64,000 nt of DNA from Pyrenochaeta sp. MPI-SDFR-AT-0127 (Eukaryota > Ascomycota > Dothideomycetes > Pleosporales > Cucurbitariaceae): assembly GCA_020747015.1 (NCBI GenBank), contig JAGTJM010000058.1, positions 124,001-188,000 on the forward strand, given 5' to 3'. Positions 1 through 12,274 of this stretch are shown here, one piece after another. The position numbers and the translations under genes were made by a program. How positions within the stretch are numbered: the first letter of the stretch is position 1; the number at the start of each line of letters is the position of its first letter. The notes below the pieces were generated by a model that was given only the letters and a program-made list of their open reading frames with translations, ran no database searches and had not been told where the DNA came from.

Positions 1-141
1 GCTCTATTCATTCTTAGACGGTGTTCAATATCAATAGACAATAGATAAAAGAGGCTCTCGATGTCCTCCTATTATAAGCTATCCTTGGTACAAGGACTCT
101 CTTTAGAACTAATGGAATGGTAAGGAATTGACGTAGATGTT

Positions 142-351
142 TTGGCTTGGAAGGCTGATCTGAAACTTCCTCGACGCCTGCCACGTGTGAGAGCTCTCCG
201 CTGTGTCAAAATCGCCAATCAAGCTGGTTTTGAAGCGATTTCGTACGTCTGGGGCAACCCAAATAACATCGCGCCATACCGCGTCTCCGTGGACGGAGTG
301 TCAATGACCATTGGCTTGAATCTGGATAGCGCACTCCGTCATCTCCATTGA
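142..351 (+). pseudogene. HET-domain gene fragment (relic)
   Basis: The + frame contains the first HET-domain block, AISYVWGNPNN, then a segment ending LDSALRHLH. This matches the usual HET order of a (Y)xxLSYxWG block followed by a LxxALxxLR block. A stop follows directly, and the expected third block (W-x-D-x-x-C-I-N/D-Q) is not present downstream. No ATG opens the frame, and the piece is about 70 codons where a HET domain is about 150 and whole proteins are 600 or more. I read it as the remnant of a heterokaryon-incompatibility-type gene, next to a second relic (a FunK1 kinase). The family is clear; that it is dead is inferred from truncation. Confidence 0.7.
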
Positions 352-699
352 CAAAGCCCCAAACGATGCGCACCAGAGCTATTATGAACGACACGGTCTC
401 AAACCCTACGCTATAGCTTGAAATAAACCAAGACCATTGAACCAGGGCATGCGTCCGGTGAAGTTGAAACCTCGAACTGCATTATTGACAAGGCAAATGA
501 AGGAAAGCTCTTCTCTTTGTTATCAAGCAAAGAGTAAGGCATGCACCTAGAATCTTTTCATATAGCTTTGTTCAACCAGGCAATGGATTTCTGTGAGGTG
601 CGCAAAGGACGTGAAAACGCCGGCCGAGGTCTATTACAAAGTCGAGTAGTATGTACCATATTCGTCGTTAGTCTATCAGTATCAGGTGCTTTAGGCTGA

Positions 700-1450
700 G
701 CAAGGGCAGAAGCAGGAGCGGCAGTCGAACGGTGACGCGAAAAATATCCGCAAGCAGTCGAGCATCAACGCGGCCTCCGAAACGATTGGGTCAAGACTTC
801 CCGATCAAGCAAGACAAGCTGCGACGAAGAATCGCGTTATCGGCGGCTCAACACAAGGGATATTGGGAGAAGCATCGATGACGCGAGTTCTCCGCAAGTC
901 CTATTGACTGCACTGCCTAGAGGTTTTTATGGTGAGTGCTGCAGGTAGAATCCCTGGAGCATGGCTAATTCCTCAGGTCACAAATCGTTTCTGGAAGATA
1001 CTCCATCGAGGTATACATCTATCAGAAACATTTTGTTAACGACAGAAGAGGGCGATGGTTTCATACTCGATCTCGACATTGCGTTCAAACCCGACCGAAA
1101 GTTGCGCGGAGCACTCAGTCAGACTGGCACTAAAGTTTTCATGGCGATCGGAGCACTTTATGTGACGGCCACAACTTTATATATGATATAGAGTCATTGT
1201 TCTAGGTACTATTCAGAGCTTGCATTTATCACAATGACTAGGTCGGTCAAGGAGCAAGAAGCAATATGATTCTTGGCACGGCGAGCTGATATGGAAGTGT
1301 GCGGAAGCTAAGAAGGTCAAAGTGAACGAGGAGGAGAGCTTAACAGAAGTGGAGAGCGAGTTCACATATCAATACAGACTGCTCATACATTGCATACGGA
1401 AGTACAAAAGGTGTTACTCCAAGAGGTAAAGCGCTGATTAAGAGTGGATC
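700..1450 (+). pseudogene. FunK1-type fungal protein kinase relic
   Basis: Pieces of a fungal-specific FunK1 kinase are readable in order but in shifting frames. A basic Ser/Arg-rich stretch sits near 720-860. A catalytic-loop-like LHRG segment near 1000 shifts into SIRNILL, followed by GFILDLDIAFK (DFG-like region) at about 1055-1090 and TGTKVFMAIGALY at about 1125-1165. Next comes YDIESLF-stop-VLFRACIYH at about 1183-1235, where family members have HDLESFFWVLFWICIHY; the stop is a TAG at the Trp codon. A WHGELIWKCAEAKK segment follows from about 1277. Frame changes and an internal stop show that it is broken. It lies just downstream of the HET fragment, so the window starts in a graveyard of accessory genes. 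Confidence 0.65.
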
Positions 1451-1655
1451 GCAACACCTTGTTGCTCGAGATGCGGTAATTGAAACCTAAGAATGGACAC
1501 GCTTCCGTCAGAGAACGCCCTCGCCCATCCCACCAACGTAAGAGTCAGTTGTTTCCTTACTGTCCGTCGCCGAGTTTTAGTTCCGCCTTATTCTGGCCTC
1601 AAGAAAACTTCTGTACAGATGTGTGGTGTGGTGGAGTGAATAGGCAAGCACGTGA

Positions 1656-1750
1656 TGATAAGGATCGGTGGGGCGAAGGTAGGTAATTACTCCCTGCAGC
1701 TACCTCGGATCACCCCACACCTCACGCGATAACTCGTCAACAAACGATAA
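1656..1750 (+). promoter_or_regulatory. Cluster of HGATAR (AreA/NIT2-type) sites
   Basis: Three GATAA motifs matching HGATAR occur at 1656-1661 (TGATAA), 1727-1732 (CGATAA) and 1745-1750 (CGATAA). They lie 500-600 bp upstream of the nitrite reductase ATG. AreA/NIT2 GATA factors activate nitrate-assimilation genes through such sites. The motif is short, so any single copy could be chance. Position and clustering next to a NirA-type site support function by inference. Confidence 0.45.
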
Positions 1751-1835
1751 TTTGCTACAAACCACCTCTCTCCTGATTGTGGATCAAGTCGTGTAATCGC
1801 CCGCCGGACAGTGGTTGCTCTGCCACAATGGGCAT

Positions 1836-1845
1836 CTCCGCGGAG
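1836..1845 (+). promoter_or_regulatory. NirA-type palindromic site CTCCGCGGAG
   Basis: The 10-mer CTCCGCGGAG contains CTCCGCGG, a perfect match to the nitrate activator NirA consensus CTCCGHGG, and it is fully palindromic, so both strands match. It lies about 410 bp upstream of the nitrite reductase start and within 180 bp of three GATA sites, the arrangement expected of a nitrate-inducible, nitrogen-repressible promoter. Confidence 0.6.
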
Positions 1846-2250
1846 ACCCGATTTGACAATCTAAGATTACGTTTTTCCAGATACTGACCATTTCCCCGGA
1901 GAAAAGGCTGTTCCCGCTCGTTCTCCACCACCATGACACTGCTTTCGAAGCCGCAATGCTGCTAGATAGCACAGGCCTGATTGATGTGCATATGATCAGA
2001 CGAGGAAAAGTAGGAAAGACTATTCTCGTCGCGTGGGGGAGGATCGGAATGCAAATAGAGGATCTATCATTGGCCCGGTCGTTCGATACCTCGGTATTGC
2101 ATGGGAATTTTGTCTTGTATCATTTCCAAATGACTACTCTCGAGTCCCCTTTGCTGTGTTTCTATGCTTCCCCAACTCTCTGTTTCCCTCCTAACATCAT
2201 TGCCACTAGCGCTTGGCGGCAAATCCCAATCCCGGGAACACGTAGACTAG

Positions 2251-5200
2251 ATGGCTAATGGCGACGGAGCGCAATGTGAACCTCCTTATAGGAAGAAGAT
2301 TGTGGTTGTTGGGCTGGGAATGGTTGCAATTTCGTTCATGTAAGTTTATCTCCGCATAGTGCTCTCAGTTCTAACAGGAACGGGTAGTGAAAAGCTATTG
2401 AAATTGGATGCAAAGAGAAAGGAGTATAGCATTGTTGTCATCGGGGAGGAGCCTTATCTGGCCTATAACCGAGTCGGCCTTACCAGCTACTTCCAGCACC
2501 GAGATGTGGAACGATTATATATGAACCCAGCGAAATGGGTAAGAAATTGCTACCAAAATTGAACCATGCTAATTGCCATTTCCAGTATGCATCCATGCCA
2601 ACAGGATCACTGAGTTACCACCTTAATGCAGCGGTCACGGGTATAAATTCCGAGAATAAAGTGGTGACAACTGCGAAAGGCGACACATTCAACTATGATG
2701 AGTTGGTGCTGGCTACCGGTTCTACGGCGATCCTTCCCCGCATGCCCGGCTACGATGCGACAGGTGTCTTTGTTTATCGAACAATTGAGGATCTTCAAAA
2801 TCTCATTTCATTTTCCGCGGCTAAAAAGGGCACCGGCCAAAATGGAGTTGTGATCGGTGGAGGGCTACTTGGTCTTGAGGCTGCAAAAGCAATGCTGGAT
2901 TTGGAGGTGTACGACAAAATCACGGTCATCGAAGCGATGCCTTACGTGCTTGGCCGCCAGCTGGATAAAGATGCGGGAATGATGGTTGCTGAACAGGTGA
3001 AAGGCCTGGGTGTTGAAGTTGTCCTGGGTAAGATGGTCGGCAAGCTTACCACTGCTGATGATGGCAGCGTGACTGGGGTCGAATTCAAGGATGGCAGCGT
3101 AGTTGAAGGCACCTGCGTATGTTTTGCAGTAAGTTCATCCAAGCTTTGTCATACACCTGGAATCAACCTAAAGCGCACCGCAGATTGGTGTCAGAGCTAG
3201 GGACGAGCTGGCTAAGACCTCGGGCCTCCAGTGCCACGAACGAGGTGGAATCCTTGTTGGTGATGACTTACAGACCACTGCAAAAGATATATATGCAATT
3301 GGTGAATGCGCGAATTGGAAGAATATGTGCTACGGCTTGGTCGGTCCTGGGTATGAGATGGCTGACCTTCTCGCCTTCAACTTGACCGAGGGGAGGATTC
3401 ATCGCGAACCAAGATCCTTCACTGAACCTGATATGAGCACCAAGTTGAAGCTTTTGGGGGTCGACGTTGCCAGCTTTGGAGATCCCTTCGCTGATGTCTT
3501 TGGCCCCAAGTGGTTGCCAGATGGAACATCAGGGGCAGACAGGAAGGACCAAGTCCAGGCATTGACGTACAAGGACCCATTTGGGAACGTTTACAAGAAG
3601 TATCTATTCACCTTGGATGGCAAGTACTTGCTCGGTGGTATGATGATGGGTGACGCCGCCGATTACGTCAAACTATTGGCAATTAGCAAACGGCACAAGC
3701 AGCTCGAAGTTGCTCCAGGAGAGTTGATTGTTGCAAAGTCAGGAGGCGAGGAAGGGGCAGATGGCCTGTATGAACCCCGCAAACAAGTATCTTATACTAA
3801 TAGCTTGCTAACTGGATTCTATAGAGACGATGACGCGCAGATTTGCTCTTGTAACAACGTCACGAAAGGCGACATTATCACGGCGATCAAGGAGAACTCA
3901 TGCAAGAGTGTTGGGGAGGTAAAGTCGTGCACCAAAGCTGGAACAAGTTGTGGAGGCTGCCTGCCGCTCGTGCAAAGTATCTTCACCAAAACCATGAAGG
4001 ATAGTGGCGAAGAGGTTCAAAATCACTTGTGTCCTCACTTCCAGCACTCTAGAGCCGACATTTTCTACATTGCCATGGTCAAAAAGCTCGAGTCTTTCGA
4101 TACCATCATGGCTGAATGCGGCACACCGGGTTCGCTCGGATGTGAGGTTTGCAAACCGGCAATTGGTTCAATCTTGGCATCACTCTACAATGGCCATATT
4201 CTCGACCCGGGCCGAAAGGGTCTTCAGGATACCAACGACAAATTCCTTGCGAATATCCAACGTAATGGAACCTTTTCCGTAGTCCCCCGCGTGCCTGGTG
4301 GTGAAATTACTCCCAAAAAGCTAGCCGTTATTGCGAGTGTCGCTGAAAAGTATAATCTGTATTGCAAGATTACAGGGGCCCAAAGAATCGACATGTTCGG
4401 CGCAAAGAAGCAGGATCTTCTAGCTATTTGGACAGAATTGTCCGAAAAGGGTGGAATGGAGAGCGGGCACGCTTATGCCAAGGCGTTGCGGACTGTCAAG
4501 AGCTGTGTAGGCACTACATGGTGCCGCTTTGGAGTCGGCGACTCCGTAGGCATGGCCATACGGATCGAGGAACGGTACAAGAGTATTCGCGCACCGCACA
4601 AAATCAAAGGCGCCGTCTCTGGGTGTGTAAGAGAATGCGCAGAGGCCCAAAACAAAGATTTTGGATTAATCGCAACAGAGAAGGGGTACATGATCTATGT
4701 GGGCGGGAATGGAGGCGCGACACCTCGACACTCAGAGATTTTGGCAAAAGACGTCCCTGTTGACGACGTGTTGCCTATTCTAGATCGCTATCTTCTGTTT
4801 TACATTCGTACTGCGGACCGACTTCAGCGAACTGCGAGATGGATCGAAGCACTTCCAGGTGGGATTCAGTACCTGCGAGACGTAATTCTAAACGACAAGC
4901 TCGGAATATGCTCAGAGTTGGAAAGACAGATGCAAGAACTCGTTTCATCCTTTTTCTGCGAATGGACTGAGACAGTGAAAAATCCCGAACGAAGGAAACA
5001 GTTTCAACAGTTCGTCAATGTCGACGATACTGTTGATTGGATAGAGCCGATGACGGAACGTGGACAGCAACGACCGTCAAACTGGCCTAAAGCACCCGCC
5101 AAGATCGACCCCGTGACCTGGACCAACCTATCATGGCAGCCGCTCGTCGAAGCTTCAAAATTCAGCAATGTCGACACCAGCGACAGCCAGCAAGTCAAGC

Positions 5201-5616
5201 GTGGAGGAACACAACTCGCTGTCTTTAAAATCCGCGGCAAGTACTATTGCACGCAACAAATGTGCCCACACAAACGCGCTTTCGTACTGTCTGACGGCCT
5301 GATCGGAGAAGGCGATGATAAACTCTGGGTTTCGTGCCCGCTCCATAAACGCAATTTCGAGTTGGCGGGACAGAACGCTGGGAAGTGTGGAAATGATGAT
5401 ATGAGTATCTCTACATTTGAGGTTGAGGAAAGAGAGGATGGATGGGTATACGCGCTGTTACCTTCGGTTGAGGAGCTTGATAATGCACTCAGTACTGAGA
5501 AATGGAAGGTCAGGAATGGAGAGACACCAAGTCAGTTCGAGGGGCTAGATGAGAAGCTTACAAAGCGAGCGGGTAGAAAAGGCGTTGTAAAAGCGAATAA
5601 CGGCCTTGATTGGTAA
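2251..5616 (+). CDS. niiA: Assimilatory nitrite reductase [NAD(P)H], siroheme/Rieske type
   Basis: Reduces nitrite to ammonium in the cytosol, the second step of nitrate assimilation. Four exons join in frame: 2251-2339, 2388-2538, 2586-3128 and 3184-5616, giving about 1071 residues, the usual size for fungal NiiA/NIT-6. The N-terminus is a FAD/NAD(P)H pyridine nucleotide-disulphide reductase module starting with VVVGLGMVAISF (third Gly of GxGxxG is Ala) and a second motif VIGGGLLGLEAAK. A BFD-like [2Fe-2S] block, CSCNNV...CGGC, follows near residues 480-520. The sulfite/nitrite reductase core carries the 4Fe-4S/siroheme cysteines in SCVGTTWC (about 700) and CVREC (about 740). A C-terminal Rieske domain shows CPHKR and CPLHKR (about 953-985). 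The upstream NirA and GATA sites fit nitrate induction. Neither nitrate reductase nor a nitrate transporter is adjacent in this window. Confidence 0.96.
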
Positions 5617-6697
5617 GGGCGTTGAGAGCAGTTTTCAATACAAACTATTTCAAACCTTATACTAAAGCTTGCTCTCTGTAAAAGTAAACCTTCTCATAGC
5701 CAGGCTTATACTTGCTATTTCTGTTTGTTAGAACATCGATGTTGGCCTCGATATCTGGTTCCTACGTATTCAAAGTATCGCAAGAGAGTTATGTCCTCTA
5801 CGCAAAACTAATCAAAACTGAGCTAGCTAGTATCGCTGCGTTGTAGAAGACGCGTTATGTCGTATGGAGCTGGACGGGAGTTTGGCGGTAGGGATAGGTT
5901 TCAAGCAGAATTAAACGCGTCAGCCAAACTGAAGAGATGGGCAGGGTACGAAATTACTATATCCACATGTTAGACGAGACCGATCCTAGGACACTGACAT
6001 ATCAGCATCTCCAGGCGCTCTTTATTAATTCTATCGCACTTGCCGTTTCTGCTCGCCTACAGCATCCTTGCAGACTATACTAATTAATCATACGCTACGT
6101 GTAGGCATCATCTTGTTGAAAGTACAGATATCGGTGTTTGAGCCTTCGGGGCCCTATTACTACTAAATTGCCACTTCAAGAGAGAAAATCGCGACGTACG
6201 GTGATCAATTGATCTAGTTGCGCTGTACGTGCCGTACCATTCCAGGAGGCTGCACAGCATTCAGTTTGAAGTTCTGTGCACCTGCAATAATACACACAGA
6301 GACATAAGGCGTGGATAGGACGCATTTTTGGAGTCTAGATGAGACATATGCAAGTTGAATAGGTGCAAGAAGACTTGTATTGAGATAGAGGACTGAAAGT
6401 AGCAGATCTTCTGAAGCGCGATCATGCTGATTTCCCGATTGGGTAGTTAGCCCGCAGGCTAATGCATACTGTCTATCCATTCAACGGGCCGGTCCCGTCT
6501 CAGAGCCAAGCCAACGCTTGCGGCTGCGCCGTGTTGGAGATGATCGCACCTCAGCCTTGCTGGGTCCGCCAGCTGACAGGCAACAACGGCCGACAGCGCT
6601 GTTATGGCTTCCAGAGCACGAACACCACATACTCCTCTGTGGGCATTGGCGCAGAACAATATTCGTCCTCCCCCTTATTCGTTTGTAACGGCCCCAA
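5617..6697. other. Intergenic, nothing recognisable
   Basis: About 1.1 kb between the nitrite reductase stop and the NLR start. Only short, mutually overlapping ORFs without family signatures are seen. Confidence 0.4.
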
Positions 6698-9600
6698 ATG
6701 CCACGTCGGCTGCGGCGCGAGGACTACACCGTAGGATGGGTGTGCGCACTTCCTGTCGAGCTGGCGGCGGCACAAGAAATGTTCGACGAAGAGCACGACG
6801 ACCTTGAACGTGGGCATAATGATAACGACGAGAATCTGTACGCCCTCGGATCAATAGGAGGACACAATGTGGCGCTCGTGTGCTTGCCAGCAGGTCGAAT
6901 TGGGAATAATCCTGCAGCAACTGTGGCAACGCAGATGCAAGCAACGTTTAAGGGGATTCGATTCGGCCTAATGGTAGGCATTGGCGGAGGTGTCCCAAGT
7001 GCAGAGGCAGACATTCGACTTGGCGACGTGGTGGTTAGCCAGCCACACCACACCTTCGCTGGTGTCGTGCAATACGACGCTGGCAAGAACACACCGACTG
7101 GCTTTGAGCGGACGGGGTCGCTAAACTCTCCGCCGCATATACTACTTGCTGCAGTATCACGTGTGCGGGCGGCTGAGCTGCGAGGCAGAGGAAAGCTCAT
7201 GGAGTACGCAGCCAGATTTGAGCGGATACCTAAATTCCAGCGCCGCAAGACCGGGCCTGATATTTTGTTTGAGGCTGATTACGACCATGAAGGTGGCCCC
7301 TCATGCGCAAACTGCAGCCCTGAGAGACAGCAAATGCGCGCGCAACGCGAGAGCGAAGAGAATTTTGTCGTGCACTACGGTACAATCGCATCAGGCAACC
7401 AACTCATGAAAACAGCTGCCGAGAGAGACAGAGTTAGCGCAGAGCTTGGTGGTGTTCTCTGCTTTGAGACGGAAGCAGCTGGCCTGATGAACAGCTTTCC
7501 GTGCCTCGTCATACGCGGTATATGTGACTACGCTGATTCACACGAGAATAAGCAGTGGCAGGCGTACGCGGCGGGAAGAGCGGCGGCATGTGCGAAAGAG
7601 GTGCTTACAGTGATTCCTGCAATAGATGTGGTAAAGACATACCCAGTAGAGGAAGCCATGGATTGCGCGAGCGGTCAGTGAAGCAGCTGCCTATGGCATG
7701 GCGTCCGACTAATGTTAATCCACCTCAAGTATATGACCCTGAACGTTTTGCAAGCTCCCTTATCGATCGCAATGAAATGCACCCTGCTGGCGGCTTGGAA
7801 AACAGTAGCGTTGAGTAAGTCATGAAGCATCTTGTCCTGTCTTTTGCTGAAGATCCAAGCCAGCAGACCTTCACTATGACAAGTAGATCACGAATCAAAT
7901 CTACAAAAGAAGGTACGTATCACAATGCTCTCCAGTGCATGAAGCATTCGACTGATTCTGTGACACCAGCCCAACGTTCGACCCAAGAGCAAGGTAATTA
8001 TTGTGTTCAGTCAGGGCTTGTGTTCAATTCATTGACATAGTACAGACTGTCTCCGATCACTAGCATTTTCAGAACAGGAGCACAGACACGATGACATCCA
8101 CACCGCAGAGGGTACTTGCGAATGGCTTCTCAGTGTTCCACAGTATCGCACTTGGCTGGAAAGTTCTCAAGGACTTTTCTGGATCAAAGGGCACCCTGGT
8201 TGCGGCAAGTCTGTGCTTATGAAATATGCCGTTCGAACGATGGGCGAGATACAGCCTGATAAACTTGTGTTCTCCTTCTTTGCCCATGGTCAAGGCACAG
8301 ATCTACAAAAGACGCCCTTAGGCATATTTCGCGCCCTCCTAAACTCTATGCTTGCATACTTCCCAAGCTTTCTTGGTCGGCTCACTGCAATTTTTGACGA
8401 GCGGGAAAAGCGATTTGGGGGTTACATGGCCGGTAGATGGAAATGGACCTCCAAAGAGCTCCAAGAGTTTTTTACTGCTATTTTAACAAAAGAGACACAA
8501 CGTCAGCCTGTTACTATCTTCATAGACGCGCTTGATGAGTGCGGTGAGGGCCTTGCGAAGAATTTACTAGCATACTTCAGAGACCTTACAAGGCAAGCAG
8601 TAGATGAAGGAGCGCAAGTCAAAATATGCTTCTCTTCTCGGCATTATCCAATCCTTGGGCTCGACACAATTCCAACAATATCTATAGAGGAGCACAATAG
8701 TAAGGATATACAGTGGTATACTCAGCGACGTTTACGAGACATTCAATCGATACAAAAGCGTCAGCAAATTGAGAATGAAATTCTTTCAAAAGCTCAGGGC
8801 GGATTCCAGTGGGTATTTCTCGTCACTGAAACAGTAGTTAATAAAAACCTGGCAGGGGTTCCGGCGAAGAGGCTTCTCAGGGAGCTCACATCTTGCCCAA
8901 CAACTCTAAGCGAGCTATATGCTGCACTCTTAGCTGGCGGCACCACGGCCGAGAGACGCCAAATGGTGAAGCTTTTCCAATGGGTTTTGTTTGCTATGAG
9001 GCCATTATCTGCGCAAGAACTTCGAGAAGCGCTTGCTACCGACATCGAAATTTGCTCATCTATCGCTGAGCTTAGAAACCAAGACTGCTGGTCTGACACA
9101 CTACTCGACTTTGAGAGGCATATCAAACACCTCTCCAGAGGGCTGATACACTTTCGGACTCGCGATATCTGGGAGCAATATGACCCTGATGGCGAAGACT
9201 CGGACCGCGAAGCGCAGCTCATCCATCAGTCTGTGGCCGACTACTTGTCAGACACTTTCTTCAAAGATGTTACACATAACCAGCATATTCTGCAATCCCA
9301 AACGGGTGCCGGCCATTTCCTGATATCGAGGTCTTGTTTTCGATATTTGGCGTTGCGGGAGGTCCTAGAGGCGGCTCAACTACCACGGGGCATACTTTCG
9401 ACACAGTTTCCACTGGCGCCATACGCAACGCGTTATGCCTTCGAGCACATACTGGAAGTTGAGCAGGGAGGTATCATTCAATCTGATTTGCTCTCGTTAA
9501 CCCAATGGGCACCAAACTCAAGAACAATGATACAATTAAGGGTTTTGTTAAGGGTTCTAGATCCTGGCAACGCCCATACTCCCCTAGGATGGCCATTTAT

Positions 9601-12274
9601 TGGAGCAACAGAGTTCCATGTCTTGGCTGCGCTTGGCTCGAAAAGCGCATTTGAGGTGTTGCTGCATAATACTGACTTGGATGTTGATGGCAGAGACTCA
9701 GATATGAATACGCCACTGCTTATTGCTATTAGAGAAGGGCACCATAATATAGCTCTGATGCTGCTTGATTGCTCCACAAAGTGGCACCTTCATCATGAAG
9801 AGAGAAGGATTCATAGTGACAGCGGAAACCAAATCACACAGCATCGAGGAAGTCGATTTGTCGATGTCAATGCTGAGAATGACGATGGAGACACAGCCCT
9901 GACAATCGCCCTGACTGAAAAGGCCGACAACGTAATTTTCGAGCTGATTGAAGCGGGTGCCAACCTTAAGTATATGGGACGAGAATCGATGTTCGTCTTT
10001 TATGCCGTCAGTAGCAGAAACATGAAGCTCCTCGATCTAGCCATCAAGAAAAACCTAAACCTTGATGGCGCTGTATTCTTCGCCTTGAAGGACCACACCC
10101 CCGAGGGAGACAGTGTTCTTGAGGAGATTGTCTCTGAGCTGCTCAAGGCAGGAGCAAACACAAGCAGGTCACATGAGTTTGAGAGGATGTCTAAACCTGA
10201 AGATTTCGACGAGGACTATGAGGATGAGGACATAATTGACGACGACGCACTTATGCTAGCTTCCAGAAGGGGTGTTTTGAGCATGGTCGAATTGCTGCTG
10301 TCACACGGCGTGTCAGCAACTTCTCGAAACGTGCTGGGAGAATTCCCCCTATTGGTGGCAGTAGACAATGGCCATGAAAATGTCATTCAGGCTTTGCTCC
10401 GAAGCGTACCATCGGCAGTTGAAATGGCAGATTCTGATGGCCGTACCGTCCTCGATGTGGCATTTGAGGATCAGCGTTTAGATCTTATGAGGCTCATTCT
10501 CAAAAAAGGTAGTTTTTCAACTCCAAGCCCAGTTCTGGAAAATATGTTTCATATGGCTAGCAGCAAAAAGGAGGCTCAGATCATCGAAATGATTCTACAG
10601 AAGGACAGCTTTGCTCCAACATTGAAGATCGACGATAGTAACACGATGCTGTTTTTAGCATCACGAGGTGGACACGAGGCGATAGTCAAGTTACTGGTAG
10701 ACACAGGCAAGGTTGACGTGGACGTGAAGGATGAAGACGGGTGGACGCCGCTGTTTCTAGCAGCTGATCAGGGACATGAGGCCGTTGTCAAGCTCCTGCT
10801 TGATACAGGCAAGGTTGACGTGGACGCGAAGGAAAAATACGGGCAGACGCCACTGTTCCTAGCAGCTTATATGGGACACGAGGCTGTTGTGAAGCTCCTA
10901 CTTGATACAGACAAGGTTGACGTGGACGTGAAGGATGAAGACGGGTGGACGCCGCTGTTTCTAGCAGCTGATCAGGGACATGAGGCCGTTGTCAAGCTCC
11001 TGCTTGATACACGCAAGGTTGACGTGGACTTAAAGGATGAAGGCGGGCAGACGCCGCTATTTCGAGCAGCTTATAAGGGACACGAGGCTATTATCAAGCT
11101 CTTGCTTAGTACAGGCAAGGTTGACGTGGACGCGAAGGATAAATACGGGCAGACGCCACTGTTCCTAGCAGCTTATATGGGACACGAGGCTGTTGTGAAG
11201 CTCCTACTTGATACAGACAAGGTCGACGTTAATTTTGCAAGCTCCGAAGGGATAACTCCACTCTCTTTGGCAGCTGAGAATGGATATGATGCTGTAGTCA
11301 AGCTCCTGCTTGATACAGGCAAGGCTGCAGTTGACGCAAAGACTGTGTACACACAAACACCGCTATTTCTAGCAGCTAAGAGGGGACACGAGGTCATAGT
11401 TAAGCTGCTGCTTGACGCAGACAAGGCTAACGGCGACTCTACAAACTCTATAGGATCGACACTACTATTATGGGCAGCCGAGAATGGAGACGAGGCTGTA
11501 GTCAATCTGCTGCTCAATACTAGCAAGGTCGATGTTGACTGTAGTGACAGGCATGGATGGACGCCGTTATTGCTCGCTGCGCAGAACGGATATGATACTG
11601 TTGTCAAACTACTACTCAACGTAGGTGGGATACAGATCAATTCTAAGAATCCACACGGGTCGACACCACTATCAATTGCCGCAGAAAATGGCCACGAAGC
11701 AGTGGTTAAACTACTGCTTAAGACAGAAAAAGTTGAGATTGACGTGAAGGATAACGAAAAACGAACACCACTATGGTGGGCGGCTTTGAAAGGTCGCCAT
11801 AGAGTTGTTAAGATACTACTCGACTCCGGAAAGGTCGACGTTGATGCAAAGGATAAGGGCGGATGGACGCCTCTATGTCGAGCAGCGGAACGTGGACACT
11901 CAAGAGTGATCAGATTGCTCATTGAGACAGGTAAGGCTAATGCAGATGCGAAAAATAAGTATGGACGGACCCCTTTGTGTTGGGCAGCTTTGAACGGATA
12001 CGCATTGATAGTCAGTATGCTCCTTGAGACGGGCGATGTCAACGCGGATTCTAGGGATTCTTATGGCTCGTCACCGTTGTCTCTTGCAGCAGAAAAAGGA
12101 CAAGAGGCAGTAGTTAGGCTGCTGCTAGTTACAAAAGGAGTCGACGTTAACGCGAGGGACAAAGACGAGCGAACTCCGCTTCAATTGGCGGCTCGAAATG
12201 GACACAAGTCGATCACCAAGCTACTTCTTAACACTCGCAAAGTCGACGTTGAGTTGAATTACTTAGACGGATGA
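6698..12274 (+). CDS. NLR-like receptor: nucleoside-phosphorylase-like domain, NACHT, ankyrin repeats
   Basis: Likely cytosolic STAND receptor of the fungal innate-immunity/incompatibility type. Proposed exons are 6698-7673, 7730-7814, 7860-7912, 7970-7993 (24 nt; may be skipped without changing frame) and 8046-12274, giving about 1788 residues. Residues 9-305 are a PNP/UDP-phosphorylase-like domain: YTVGWVCALPVE, GLMVGIGGGVP, ETEAAGLMNSFP and VIRGICDYAD. A linker ending CLRSLAF and TCEWLL leads into NACHT, with Walker A GHPGCGKS (428-435) and Walker B FIDALDEC (538-545). From about residue 900 onward is an ankyrin array with 34-residue units such as DEDGWTPLFLAADQGHEAVV. Several repeats are nearly identical at DNA level. 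The gene ends in mid-array; downstream sequence continues as decayed repeats. Family identity is certain; ligand and effector activity are unknown. The first intron, with a GTCAGT donor, is the least certain junction. Confidence 0.9.
10690..11330 (+). repeat. Homogenised 102-bp ankyrin-coding tandem repeats
   Basis: Inside the NLR, 102-bp units (34 codons) recur almost unchanged. A segment coding DVDVKDEDGWTPLFLAADQG occurs near 10714 and again 204 bp later. A second unit type, reading KYGQTPLFLAAYMGHEAVV, starts near 10823 and recurs 306 bp later. Identity falls off outside this block, so these copies are recent duplicates or products of gene conversion. Confidence 0.85.

Larger units (their letters stand above)
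1451..2250 (+). other. Intergenic region: nitrite reductase promoter
   Basis: About 800 bp without a credible gene. It holds the NirA-type palindrome and three GATA elements listed separately, and is best read as the 5' regulatory region of the nitrite reductase gene. Confidence 0.5.

Noticed and set aside
3787..3824. Possible 38-nt intron in the nitrite reductase
   Set aside because: Removing it breaks the frame; the uninterrupted frame reads DDDAQICSCNNV, as expected for the family.
11173..12042. 289-codon minus-strand ORF opposite the ankyrin array
   Set aside because: Antisense shadow of the ankyrin repeats; Ser/Leu-rich periodic sequence without family signature.
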